Source: Methanobacteriota archaeon
Lineage (GTDB): Archaea; Thermoplasmatota; Poseidoniia; MGIII; CG-Epi1
Assembly (NCBI GenBank): GCA_003193815.1
Contig: PSPB01000002.1
Span: 1 to 15,935 of the forward strand
Length of the DNA: 15,935 nt
Direction: 5' to 3'
The position numbers and the translations under genes are program-made. The notes under the pieces are model-generated. The model was not told the origin of the DNA. It was given only the letters and a program-made list of their open reading frames with translations, and made no database searches. This document shows positions 1-5,597 of this stretch, in pieces. Within the stretch, counting starts at the first letter, position 1, and every line of letters begins with the position of its first letter.

Positions 1-42
1 GGCAGGAAGCTGATACCTGCTGCCTCCGCGGCAGTCACCATC

Positions 43-51
43 TATTTTAAA
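43..51 (+). promoter_or_regulatory. TATA box of tRNA-Leu
   Basis: The sequence TATTTTAAA is centred 30 bases before the first base of the mature tRNA. That is the distance expected if TBP-directed transcription starts a few bases upstream of the tRNA. The spacing matches the box in front of tRNA-His further along the window. Bases 1-42 hold no gene I can support. Confidence 0.6.
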
Positions 52-76
52 GGTTCGGGAGGGGTGGAAACTAAGT

Positions 77-161
77 GCGGGGGTCGCATAGCCTGGCCAA
101 TTGTGCCGGACTTAAGATCCGGTTCCTCAGGGATTCGTCGGTTCGAATCCGACCCCCCGCA
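77..161 (+). tRNA. tRNA-Leu, anticodon UAA
   Basis: This is a type II tRNA that folds completely by eye. The 7-bp acceptor stem is GCGGGGG (77-83) with CCCCCGC (154-160). The anticodon stem CCGGA/TCCGG closes the loop CTTAAGA, with anticodon TAA at 113-115. There is a long variable arm (about 123-136), and the T arm GTCGG/CCGAC encloses TTCGAAT. The discriminator base is A161, as expected for leucine, and CCA is encoded at 162-164. There is no intron. It reads UUA codons, which are rare in a genome this GC-rich. It is convergent with the DUF393 gene, whose stop lies 15 bases past the CCA. Confidence 0.96.
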
Positions 162-179
162 CCATCCCTTTCCGTCCAG

Positions 180-554
180 CTACGGCGCTGCGCTCGTCGC
201 CAGTCGGTGCCGCCGTGCGGCGACACGCCGGTAGAGCCAGCGCAACAGCCGCATCACTCCGGGAAACCGCGAGAGCAGCCAGAGCGGCCAGCCCCACCAT
301 ATGTGGCGGCAGAGTTCCATGAGCGCGTCCGCGCCGCCGAGCACGCTGTCATCGGGGAGCAGCAGCAGCAGCTCATCCGGGGCGACGGTCGCGTCCGCCG
401 CCCCGCCATCCCGGGCGAGCCGCTCGCGCACCCACTCCGCCTGTAGCTCCGCCAGCGTAAAGCCAGCGCGCTGCGCCAGCCCGCCCCAGCGGTCGGCGAG
501 CCCGCGGCAGAAGCCGCACTCGCCGTCATACAGCAGCCACCCCGCTCCAGACAC
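180..554 (-). CDS. DCC-family (DUF393) thiol-disulfide oxidoreductase-like protein
   Basis: This 124-residue protein starts with the family signature YDGECGFCRG: D10 is followed by C13-x2-C16, the DxxCxxC active-site pattern of the DUF393/YuxK family of small thioredoxin-like proteins. Members are predicted thiol-disulfide redox proteins, but their substrates are mostly unknown. A tryptophan-rich hydrophobic stretch at about 83-95 and a basic arginine-rich C-terminus are typical of the family. The length matches the usual 110-140 residues. The start is GTG at 554, chosen because the signature begins immediately after it and a TATA-like TTTTAC sits about 24 bases upstream, which gives a leaderless message. 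A longer frame to 613 is in a different reading frame and is a shadow. The gene is transcribed in the same direction as the upstream metalloprotease but separated by 86 bases, so it probably has its own promoter. Confidence 0.85.
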   Translation of the reverse strand: MSGAGWLLYDGECGFCRGLADRWGGLAQRAGFTLAELQAEWVRERLARDGGAADATVAPDELLLLLPDDSVLGGADALMELCRHIWWGWPLWLLSRFPGVMRLLRWLYRRVAARRHRLATSAAP

Positions 555-574
555 GGTGCGCCAGCCGGCGCAGC

Positions 575-580
575 GTAAAA
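575..580 (-). promoter_or_regulatory. TATA-like element of the DUF393 gene
   Basis: On the minus strand TTTTAC lies about 24 bases before the GTG start at 554, the spacing seen at the other leaderless genes here. A second AT-rich element, TATTTAAG at about 626-633, lies between the protease stop and this box. It could be an alternative promoter giving a leader of about 50 bases, or a T-rich terminator for the protease. Confidence 0.4.
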
Positions 581-640
581 GCGCGTGGCGTCGCCCTGTG
601 GGGTTGCCCGCACGGCGTTGCGTAGCTTAAATATCGGTCG

Positions 641-1369
641 TCAGAAAGGTGGAATGGTTCGGTAGACCATCGCGAGCGCTAGGATGCCGGCGACGACGAT
701 ACCGCCCCACGCGGCGCTGCTCCACGCCATGATTTTGGAGCCGTCGAGCGGCGGGACTGGAATCATGTTGAAGCCACCCAGGATGATATTGATGATTACT
801 AGGAATTGCGCCAGCACGCCGAGCCAGCTGAGCGCCCCGTCCGCGCCAGCCAGCAGCAGGTAGAACGGCAGCGCCGCCAGCGCCAGCGCGATGTTGGTGA
901 GTGGCCCCACCGCGGCGATGTGGCCATGCTGTCGCGGGGTGACGTGGCCGGCGACCATCACCGCTCCCGGCGCCGCAATCAGGAAGCCGAAGGCGCCCAT
1001 CAGCAGCGCCAGCAGCAGCCCGTTGCGGTTGCCGCGGTATTCGGCCCAGCAGCCGTATTTCTGCGCCATCCACTTGTGTGCCAGCTCGTGCAGCAGGAAG
1101 CCGGTCATCACCGCCGCGAACGACATCAGCAGTTTCACTGCAAACATCGAGAGATTCGCGAGTGCCGGCCCAATCCCATTGGCGAGTGCCAGCGCCAGCG
1201 CGACCGTCAGTATTGCGACGGACTCGGCAATCTGCGCCTTCTCGTAGTTGGAAAAGAGCATCCCGTCCGGCCGGCGGTTAACCTGCAGTGGCTCGCCCCA
1301 CCCGGCGGTGAACGGTGAAGACTCAGTGCGATAGGTCGCCTGTCGGCCCCGCGAGCGGTCGCTCCACAC
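641..1369 (-). CDS. Site-2-type (M50) intramembrane zinc metalloprotease
   Basis: This polytopic membrane protein is predicted to cut substrates within the membrane. The zinc-binding HExxH motif is HELAH at residues 94-98, inside a hydrophobic helix. The second catalytic signature, an NPxxDG variant NMIPVPPLDG, supplies aspartate D209 near the C-terminus. About six membrane helices lie between and around these motifs. The 242-residue length is typical of the compact archaeal group without a PDZ domain. The reading frame is open up to an ATG at 1441. I prefer GTG 1369 because a TTAAG box lies 25 bases upstream of it, and because starting at 1441 would place codons over the promoter of the divergent gene. 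ATG 1261, just before the first hydrophobic helix, is a third possibility. The substrate is unknown; the divergent membrane cluster is a candidate by position only. Confidence 0.88.
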   Translation of the reverse strand: MWSDRSRGRQATYRTESSPFTAGWGEPLQVNRRPDGMLFSNYEKAQIAESVAILTVALALALANGIGPALANLSMFAVKLLMSFAAVMTGFLLHELAHKWMAQKYGCWAEYRGNRNGLLLALLMGAFGFLIAAPGAVMVAGHVTPRQHGHIAAVGPLTNIALALAALPFYLLLAGADGALSWLGVLAQFLVIINIILGGFNMIPVPPLDGSKIMAWSSAAWGGIVVAGILALAMVYRTIPPF

Positions 1370-1449
1370 GGCGCGCCACCCTGCCCCCGTCTTAAGGAAT
1401 TTGGCCGGCGCGCGACGCAAGCGCTTAAGCGCGCCAGCCATCGCCGCGC
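1370..1449. promoter_or_regulatory. Divergent promoter region with two TTAA boxes and a 12-bp palindrome
   Basis: Two TATA-like cores lie between the divergent starts. TTAAG at 1392-1396 is about 25 bases from GTG 1369 on the minus strand. TTAA at 1425-1428 is about 24 bases from GTG 1450 on the plus strand. The second core is the centre of a perfect 12-bp palindrome, GCGCTTAAGCGC (1421-1432), so a dimeric regulator could bind over the box. Both spacings predict leaderless transcripts. Confidence 0.5.
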
Positions 1450-1677
1450 GTGGAGGACGAGACGCAGCAGCTGCGTGCGCGCATCGCCGTGCTCGAGGCG
1501 GAGCTGGAGCAGCAGCGCGAAGCGCACGCCGCCGAGATGAAGCGACTGAAGTCGGAGAACTACGCGGCGCTCGAGGCGTCGCAGACGCGCTATCAGGGCG
1601 AGCTCGCCATCCAGCACGCCAACTTCGGGCGGCAGATTGCGGAGCTGAAGGCGCGGCTCAAGGCGTTCGACGTATGA
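1450..1677 (+). CDS. Small coiled-coil protein of unknown function
   Basis: This 75-residue hydrophilic protein starts at GTG. It is almost entirely heptad-like: leucine, isoleucine and alanine are regularly spaced between glutamate, glutamine and arginine from about residue 5 to 70, so one long helix or parallel coiled coil is expected. There is no signal peptide, cysteine or catalytic motif. It heads a tight three-gene cluster: its TGA stop overlaps the ATG of the next gene (ATGA at 1674-1677), which indicates translational coupling. By position it may be a cytoplasmic partner or oligomerisation subunit of the membrane protein that follows. I do not recognise the family. The promoter box at 1425-1428 supports the start. 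Confidence 0.72.
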   Translation: MEDETQQLRARIAVLEAELEQQREAHAAEMKRLKSENYAALEASQTRYQGELAIQHANFGRQIAELKARLKAFDV

Positions 1678-2345
1678 GTTCCCAATTCTGGGCTGCCAAC
1701 CTGCTCGGGATGGTGACGCTCTTCGCCCCGGCGTTCTGGCTTTTCCTGCGCACCATCGCCCCCGTTGAGGAGCAGCTACAGGAGCGCAAGCTCTACCTGG
1801 CGTGCGGCGGCGGCGCTATTTTCGGGACGATTGCCGAGGTGCTGATGCTGCTCGGCGGATTCAGCCTGCGCTCGCCCACCGTCGGCTACGCGTCGCTGAT
1901 GATTGTCGCGCCGGCACTGGTGATGCTGGTGCTCTGGCTCGGGCTGCGGCTACGCACTTTCCGCGACGCGCGCTACGCCGGCTACTACGCGGCCGGCTTC
2001 GGCCTCTTTTTCGGCGCGGCGCATGAGTTCTGGAAGCTGCTGGTGCTCGAGGCGGGGCAGCCCGACGGAGTGCTGCCGTTCCCCGGCGGGCTGCTCGACG
2101 CCTGGTTCGGACTGGCGGCGACGGTGCTGCTGGGCGGCATGGCGCTCTGGCTTATGCCGGCGCTCCAGCGCGACAGCGGCGTCCGCACCGCCGCCCGGCT
2201 GGCGCTGCTCTACCTCGCTCTCGGCTTCCTGCGCATCTCGGCCATTGAGCGATCCGAGCCGGCGATTGACGCGGCGACGGCGCTCGCCTTCGCGGCGGGC
2301 GCCGCGGCGCTCTACCAGCAGGGTGCCGCGAGGCTGCCGGCGTGA
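1674..2345 (+). CDS. Seven-helix integral membrane protein of unknown function
   Basis: This 223-residue protein has about seven hydrophobic segments, near residues 4-26, 41-63, 71-93, 101-121, 134-158, 166-187 and 195-215. Charged residues sit inside or next to the helices: a glutamate in GTIAEVLML of helix 2, and the cluster AHEFWK in helix 4. Buried acid and histidine residues can indicate a membrane-embedded enzyme or transporter, but I see no complete motif of a named family and assign no function. The start ATG 1674 overlaps the previous stop; a longer frame reaching back to 1401 only reads through the coiled-coil gene. Its own TGA overlaps the GTG of the next gene, so the three genes form one coupled unit. 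Confidence 0.8.
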   Translation: MSSQFWAANLLGMVTLFAPAFWLFLRTIAPVEEQLQERKLYLACGGGAIFGTIAEVLMLLGGFSLRSPTVGYASLMIVAPALVMLVLWLGLRLRTFRDARYAGYYAAGFGLFFGAAHEFWKLLVLEAGQPDGVLPFPGGLLDAWFGLAATVLLGGMALWLMPALQRDSGVRTAARLALLYLALGFLRISAIERSEPAIDAATALAFAAGAAALYQQGAARLPA

Positions 2346-2503
2346 TTTTCACCATCATGCTTGTCCTGCTGTTCGTCGGGCTCATCGCCGGGATTTTCCT
2401 GTGGCAGAAGCTCTACAACCCCGGGGAGCTCTGCGCCAAGTGCTACCGCGTGCTCCCGTCAGGCGCGCGCGAATGCCCATGGTGCGGCGAGTCGCGCGAT
2501 TAA
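2342..2503 (+). CDS. 53-residue membrane-anchored zinc-ribbon protein
   Basis: GTG 2342 overlaps the previous stop (GTGA) and opens a 53-codon frame ending at TAA 2501-2503. Residues 2-21 form one hydrophobic helix (IFTIMLVLLFVGLIAGIFLW). The remaining 32 residues carry C31-x2-C34 and C45-x2-C48, a four-cysteine zinc knuckle or rubredoxin-like ribbon with WCGES at its end. The layout of one membrane helix followed by a cytoplasmic or external metal site is common in small accessory subunits. It is the third member of the cluster starting at 1450. It ends one base short of the convergent DUF2085 stop. Although short, coupling, a clean helix and four well-placed cysteines argue that it is a real gene. 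Its function is unknown. Confidence 0.75.
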   Translation: MIFTIMLVLLFVGLIAGIFLWQKLYNPGELCAKCYRVLPSGARECPWCGESRD

Positions 2504-2504
2504 T

Positions 2505-3041
2505 TCAGCCGTGCCCCTGATTCCGGCGTGGTTCCAAGATAATCATCAGCGCCCAGCCTGTCACGCCGCCGGCAAGCAGTCCGGTAATCAGCCGCCGCGG
2601 GTTGGTTGATTCGTAGTCCGTGAGCAGCTGGATGGTCCCGTCGAGTCCAATTGGCACCAGTGCCAGCAGCACCAGCGGCAGCGACAGCTCCGGGCGACGC
2701 CGCAAGGCGACCGTGAAGCCCAGCGCAAGGCCGGCGAAGATGCCTAGGTCGCGCGCGCAGAACGGCATCTGGTTCCCCGCGTAAGTGTAGGAGCGGCTCG
2801 AAATCGTGTGGCAGTTTGCGTCGCCCAGCCAGTAGACCACCGCGGCGACGGGGTTCATCGCGTCAATCGTCTCCAGGTTATCGACGCGCCCGACGTAGCC
2901 CGATAGGTCCCCGGTCGCCCCCGGCTCGAGCAGCAGCGGCCCGCCTGCGACCAGTAGCACCCAGCCCCAGAGCAGCGCCAGGGCCACCTGTTCGCGGCGC
3001 GAAAGCGCGGTGACGAAGCGCGCCACTTGCGAAGCGGTCAC
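2505..3041 (-). CDS. DUF2085 family membrane protein
   Basis: This 178-residue protein with about four membrane helices carries the DUF2085 hallmarks: a CH pair (C77-H78), then RSYTYAGNQMPFCARDLGIF with C95, and the later DGTIQLLTDYESTNPRRLITG block that is the most conserved part of the family. The cysteines and histidine suggest a metal or redox site, but no function is established for the family. The start is GTG 3041, which overlaps the TGA of the upstream gene as GTGA. The longer open frame to 3251 only covers that upstream gene. It is therefore the second gene of a two-gene operon with the zinc-ribbon/CarboxypepD_reg protein and is probably made together with it. Confidence 0.85.
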   Translation of the reverse strand: MTASQVARFVTALSRREQVALALLWGWVLLVAGGPLLLEPGATGDLSGYVGRVDNLETIDAMNPVAAVVYWLGDANCHTISSRSYTYAGNQMPFCARDLGIFAGLALGFTVALRRRPELSLPLVLLALVPIGLDGTIQLLTDYESTNPRRLITGLLAGGVTGWALMIILEPRRNQGHG

Positions 3042-4033
3042 TCCTCGAACCGCTCGCGGTCGCCGAGCAGCAAAAGTAATGCAGCTAGAGACAACAAACT
3101 GCCGAGCAGGAAGCCCCAGCTCAGGATGCCCGCCACTGCGCCGAAGAGCGCCAGCCGGAAATGGCGCTCGAGCAGGGCCGCGCCCGCCCCCATCAGCGCC
3201 AGCAGCGCCATCACCGCCAGCACCGGCGCCTGCGCGGCGCTGGGGGGCCACGGTCGCGCGATGTTGCTGCGCTGGTTGGTGACGTCACGGCCGTCGCCCG
3301 GCTCGAGCTGCGCGTTGAGCAGGTTGGTTGCGGCGGGCCGCAGGTCAATCCAGATCGAATGGGTGCGGAAGCCGGGGCTGAAGAAAGTCACCTTCAGTTC
3401 GCCGCTGGTCAGGTTGTGCAGGAAGTAGCGCCCCTCCCCGTCGCTGAATACCTGCTGGCCGCCGCCGGCGACGCGCACGTTCTCGAGCGCGGTGCCGTTG
3501 ACGTCAATCACCGAGCCGTAAAGGCTGGCTGTCGCCGGCTCGTCCCAGGGCGAGTCGTAGCCGCTCCACTTGATGGCGGTCGCGGTCGCCGCAAACAGCC
3601 CGAGCACCGCCACCGCTAGCAGCAGCAGCCCCGCCAGCTGCGCGCGGCTACGCGGGCCGTCGATGACCGACTGTAGCCGCTCGACGCGGTAGGCGGTCGA
3701 GAGCTCGCCCAGCAGCTCCAGTGCGCTGGGTGCGGCTGGTTCGGGCGGGACGGGCGGCTCGCTGGGGGGCGCGGGCGATGGGTCGCCTTGCGGGGTTTCG
3801 TCTTCCGCTTCGTCCTCCTCCGGCGTTTCCTCGTCGGCAGCCATTTCCTCGTCGGGCGCTTCTTCTTCGACCGCTTCTTTCTCTGTCGCCGGAGCCTCCT
3901 CTGCGGCGGGTGCTTCCTCGCCCGGGACGTCGAAGCCGTGGTCGCAGCTGGGGCAGGCGACCGACCGCCCCGGCCGGCGTCCGGTATCGAAGCGGATGAA
4001 ACAGACCGGGCACTCCAACTGTTGCGTCACCAT
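3038..4033 (-). CDS. Zinc ribbon, acidic linker and CarboxypepD_reg membrane protein
   Basis: This 331-residue mosaic protein has several parts. Residues 8-30 form an N-terminal zinc ribbon (C8-x2-C11 and C27-x2-C30). Residues about 38-85 are a very acidic Glu/Ala/Pro linker, followed by a proline-rich stretch to 102. One membrane helix lies at about 132-153. Residues about 168-245 resemble a carboxypeptidase regulatory-like beta-sandwich (SVIDVNGTALENVRV, then SDGEGRYFLHNL), which would lie outside the cell. The C-terminus has two or three more helices (about 268-323). The zinc ribbon would be cytoplasmic. No catalytic motif is visible; a sensor, scaffold or envelope-assembly role is possible but unproven. 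Start ATG 4033 lies 26 bases from the TATA at 4055-4063, so the message should be leaderless. The stop overlaps the DUF2085 start. Confidence 0.82.
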   Translation of the reverse strand: MVTQQLECPVCFIRFDTGRRPGRSVACPSCDHGFDVPGEEAPAAEEAPATEKEAVEEEAPDEEMAADEETPEEDEAEDETPQGDPSPAPPSEPPVPPEPAAPSALELLGELSTAYRVERLQSVIDGPRSRAQLAGLLLLAVAVLGLFAATATAIKWSGYDSPWDEPATASLYGSVIDVNGTALENVRVAGGGQQVFSDGEGRYFLHNLTSGELKVTFFSPGFRTHSIWIDLRPAATNLLNAQLEPGDGRDVTNQRSNIARPWPPSAAQAPVLAVMALLALMGAGAALLERHFRLALFGAVAGILSWGFLLGSLLSLAALLLLLGDRERFEE

Positions 4034-4054
4034 CGGCGTGGACCTGCACCCGCG

Positions 4055-4063
4055 TTAAATAAA
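4055..4063. promoter_or_regulatory. Shared divergent TATA box
   Basis: TTAAATAAA (TTTATTTAA on the other strand) is centred near 4059. It is 24 bases before ATG 4083 on the plus strand and 26 bases before ATG 4033 on the minus strand. One AT-rich box in a GC-rich gap thus sits at the correct distance for leaderless transcription both ways. It also argues against the earlier in-frame ATG at 4065 for uppP, which lies too close to the box. Confidence 0.55.
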
Positions 4064-4082
4064 CGTGGCGACTCGCCGCGCC

Positions 4083-4886
4083 ATGGAGCCGGCGATAGCA
4101 TTGCTGCTCGGAATCGTGCAGGGCCTTACGGAGTGGCTGCCGGTCAGCAGCAGTGGCCATCTCGTGATTTTCGAGCACATCAGCGACGTCCGCCCGCCAC
4201 TCTTTTTCAACATCGCGCTCCACCTCGGCACGCTGCTCGCCGCCGGCTGGCTGCTGCGCGCTGACATCGCCGGCGCGCTGCGCGCGACGCCCGGGGCGCT
4301 GCGCGCGCTGCGCGGCGGCACGGCCGACCCCGACGAGCGCACCGTGCAGCTGGTGCTGCTGGCGAGCATCCCGACGGCGATTATCGGCTTCAGCTTCGAC
4401 GCCCTCGCGAGCGGCTGGCTCGCCTCGCTGCAAATTACCGGCGTGGGGCTGCTCGTGACCGCCGGCGTCCTGTGGGCGTCGCGCGGTCGCGGCGGCACAC
4501 TCGACGTGGCGAGCGTGCCGCTTCTCGTCGGCCTCTGGATGGGGCTGGCGCAGGGGCTGGCGGTGCTGCCGGGACTCTCGCGCTCGGGGCTCACGATTGC
4601 GACCGGGATGGCGGCCGGCATGCGCCCCGTCGCGGCGGCGCGGCTCTCGTTCCTGATGTCGATGCCCGCCATCCTCGGCGCAACCGCCCTCGAACTGTTG
4701 CAGGAGCGCGAAGGCGCGCTCGCGGGAGTCGCGCCGGCCGAGTTCCTGCTCGGGATGGCCGCGGCCGCCCTTACGGGATTCCTCGCGCTGCGCTGGCTGC
4801 TGGCGCTCGTGGAGCAGCAGCGCTTTCATTGGTTCGCACCTTACTGCGGGCTGGTCGGTCTGATAATCCTGTCGCTCTCGCTCTAG
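4083..4886 (+). CDS. uppP: Undecaprenyl-diphosphatase family protein (UppP/BacA)
   Basis: This 267-residue polytopic membrane protein removes a phosphate from polyprenyl diphosphate so that the lipid carrier for surface glycans can be reused. In archaea the carrier is presumably a dolichyl- or similar polyprenyl phosphate used for glycosylation of envelope proteins. Both family signatures are intact: GLTEWLPVSSSGH (residues 14-26, catalytic E17) and LPGLSRSG (162-169, catalytic R167). About eight hydrophobic segments and the length match the family. ATG 4083 was chosen over 4065 because of the TATA at 4055-4063. The stop TAG overlaps that of the convergent lipoprotein. Confidence 0.95.
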   Translation: MEPAIALLLGIVQGLTEWLPVSSSGHLVIFEHISDVRPPLFFNIALHLGTLLAAGWLLRADIAGALRATPGALRALRGGTADPDERTVQLVLLASIPTAIIGFSFDALASGWLASLQITGVGLLVTAGVLWASRGRGGTLDVASVPLLVGLWMGLAQGLAVLPGLSRSGLTIATGMAAGMRPVAAARLSFLMSMPAILGATALELLQEREGALAGVAPAEFLLGMAAAALTGFLALRWLLALVEQQRFHWFAPYCGLVGLIILSLSL

Positions 4887-5494
4887 TTCTGCAGAATTTC
4901 GGTCTGGACGATCAGTTCGTATTTGCCCGAATATAGCTGCGAGGCGAGCCCCTCCATTCCCGAGCCGGAGATGGTAATGGTCCACTCGCCCTCGACAGTC
5001 GGCAGCGGTGGCGAGTAGGGGCCGATTTCCTTCTCGTTGCCGGTCCAGTAGACGATTTCGTAGCAGGGCGGTTCGTTGTCGTCACGGCAGAACTCTTCGC
5101 CGTCCGGGGTGCGGAAGGTGAGGTCGAGCGTTCCCGCCGGCCCTTCCTCGGGCTGCTCGCCGCCAATGAGCATGTAGTCAATCGTAATCTCGACTCGCAG
5201 GTAGCGCGCGCCTTGCGGCAGCTCGAACTTGTGGGTATACTCGACCCACGAGAGGTTCTGCAGCGCCTGCTGGAACTGGAGTGGGTCCTCGGCAATATCC
5301 AGCGCAGCCTCGATGAGCGTATCCTGGTCCTGGTCGGGGTCGGGTGCGAACTGCCCCTCGAAGCGGTTGAGCTCGACCTGCGTGTAGACCGCTTCCTGCT
5401 CGGGCACCAGCCGGTCCATCAGCCCGTTCATGGCCGGCACGTCGATACAGCCCACCGTGGCGAGCATCAGCGCGACCGCCAGCATCCGCTTCAT
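4883..5494 (-). CDS. Putative secreted lipoprotein of unknown function
   Basis: This 203-residue protein begins with a short basic signal peptide and hydrophobic core ending in ATVGC, a lipobox-like site with C16 as the lipidated residue; threonine at -3 is unusual, so anchoring is probable rather than sure. The mature part is acidic and rich in aspartate, glutamate and proline. Its second half looks like a beta-sandwich of short strands (GTLDLTFRTPDGEEF, then GEWTITISGSG), similar to pre-peptidase C-terminal or jelly-roll folds. Two cysteines flanking RDDNEPP could form a disulfide. ATG 5494 lies 26 bases from TTTAA at 5518-5522, supporting a leaderless start; upstream sequence in frame is non-coding in character. 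Its role is unknown. It is convergent with uppP. Confidence 0.8.
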   Translation of the reverse strand: MKRMLAVALMLATVGCIDVPAMNGLMDRLVPEQEAVYTQVELNRFEGQFAPDPDQDQDTLIEAALDIAEDPLQFQQALQNLSWVEYTHKFELPQGARYLRVEITIDYMLIGGEQPEEGPAGTLDLTFRTPDGEEFCRDDNEPPCYEIVYWTGNEKEIGPYSPPLPTVEGEWTITISGSGMEGLASQLYSGKYELIVQTEILQN

Positions 5495-5517
5495 GGGCGC
5501 CCCGTGTTGCTGCTGGA

Positions 5518-5522
5518 TTAAA
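5518..5522 (-). promoter_or_regulatory. TATA core of the lipoprotein gene
   Basis: TTTAA on the minus strand is centred 26 bases before ATG 5494. It is the only AT-rich word in this part of the gap. Confidence 0.5.
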
Positions 5523-5567
5523 GGATGACGCAGCCCTCTCTCTTGCCGTACGCGCCTGTAGCGGCAG

Positions 5568-5575
5568 ATTGATAA
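5568..5575 (+). promoter_or_regulatory. Weak TATA-like element of gltX
   Basis: TTGATAAC on the plus strand is centred about 26 bases before GTG 5598. It is weaker than the others but has the right spacing for a leaderless gltX message. Confidence 0.35.
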
Positions 5576-5597
5576 CCCCGTTATCGCCCTCGCCGTC

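Noticed and set aside
2..20. GCAGG/CCTGC inverted repeat
   Set aside because: Five bases per arm with a 9-base spacer is expected by chance in GC-rich DNA; no linked gene.
1..42. Short open stretch on the minus strand from an ATG at 41, running off the window
   Set aside because: Only 13 codons are visible, no motif is recognisable, and the nearby TATA box fits the tRNA better.
1370..1441. N-terminal extension of the metalloprotease to ATG 1441
   Set aside because: It would place coding sequence over the plus-strand promoter and has no TATA at the right distance; kept as an alternative only.
1401..1673. Upstream extension of the seven-helix membrane protein
   Set aside because: It lies over the coiled-coil gene in another frame, and the ATGA overlap at 1674 gives a natural start.
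3648..4985. 445-codon open frame on the minus strand
   Set aside because: It runs antisense through uppP and out of frame through the zinc-ribbon gene, with arginine- and glutamine-rich low-complexity sequence typical of a GC-rich shadow.
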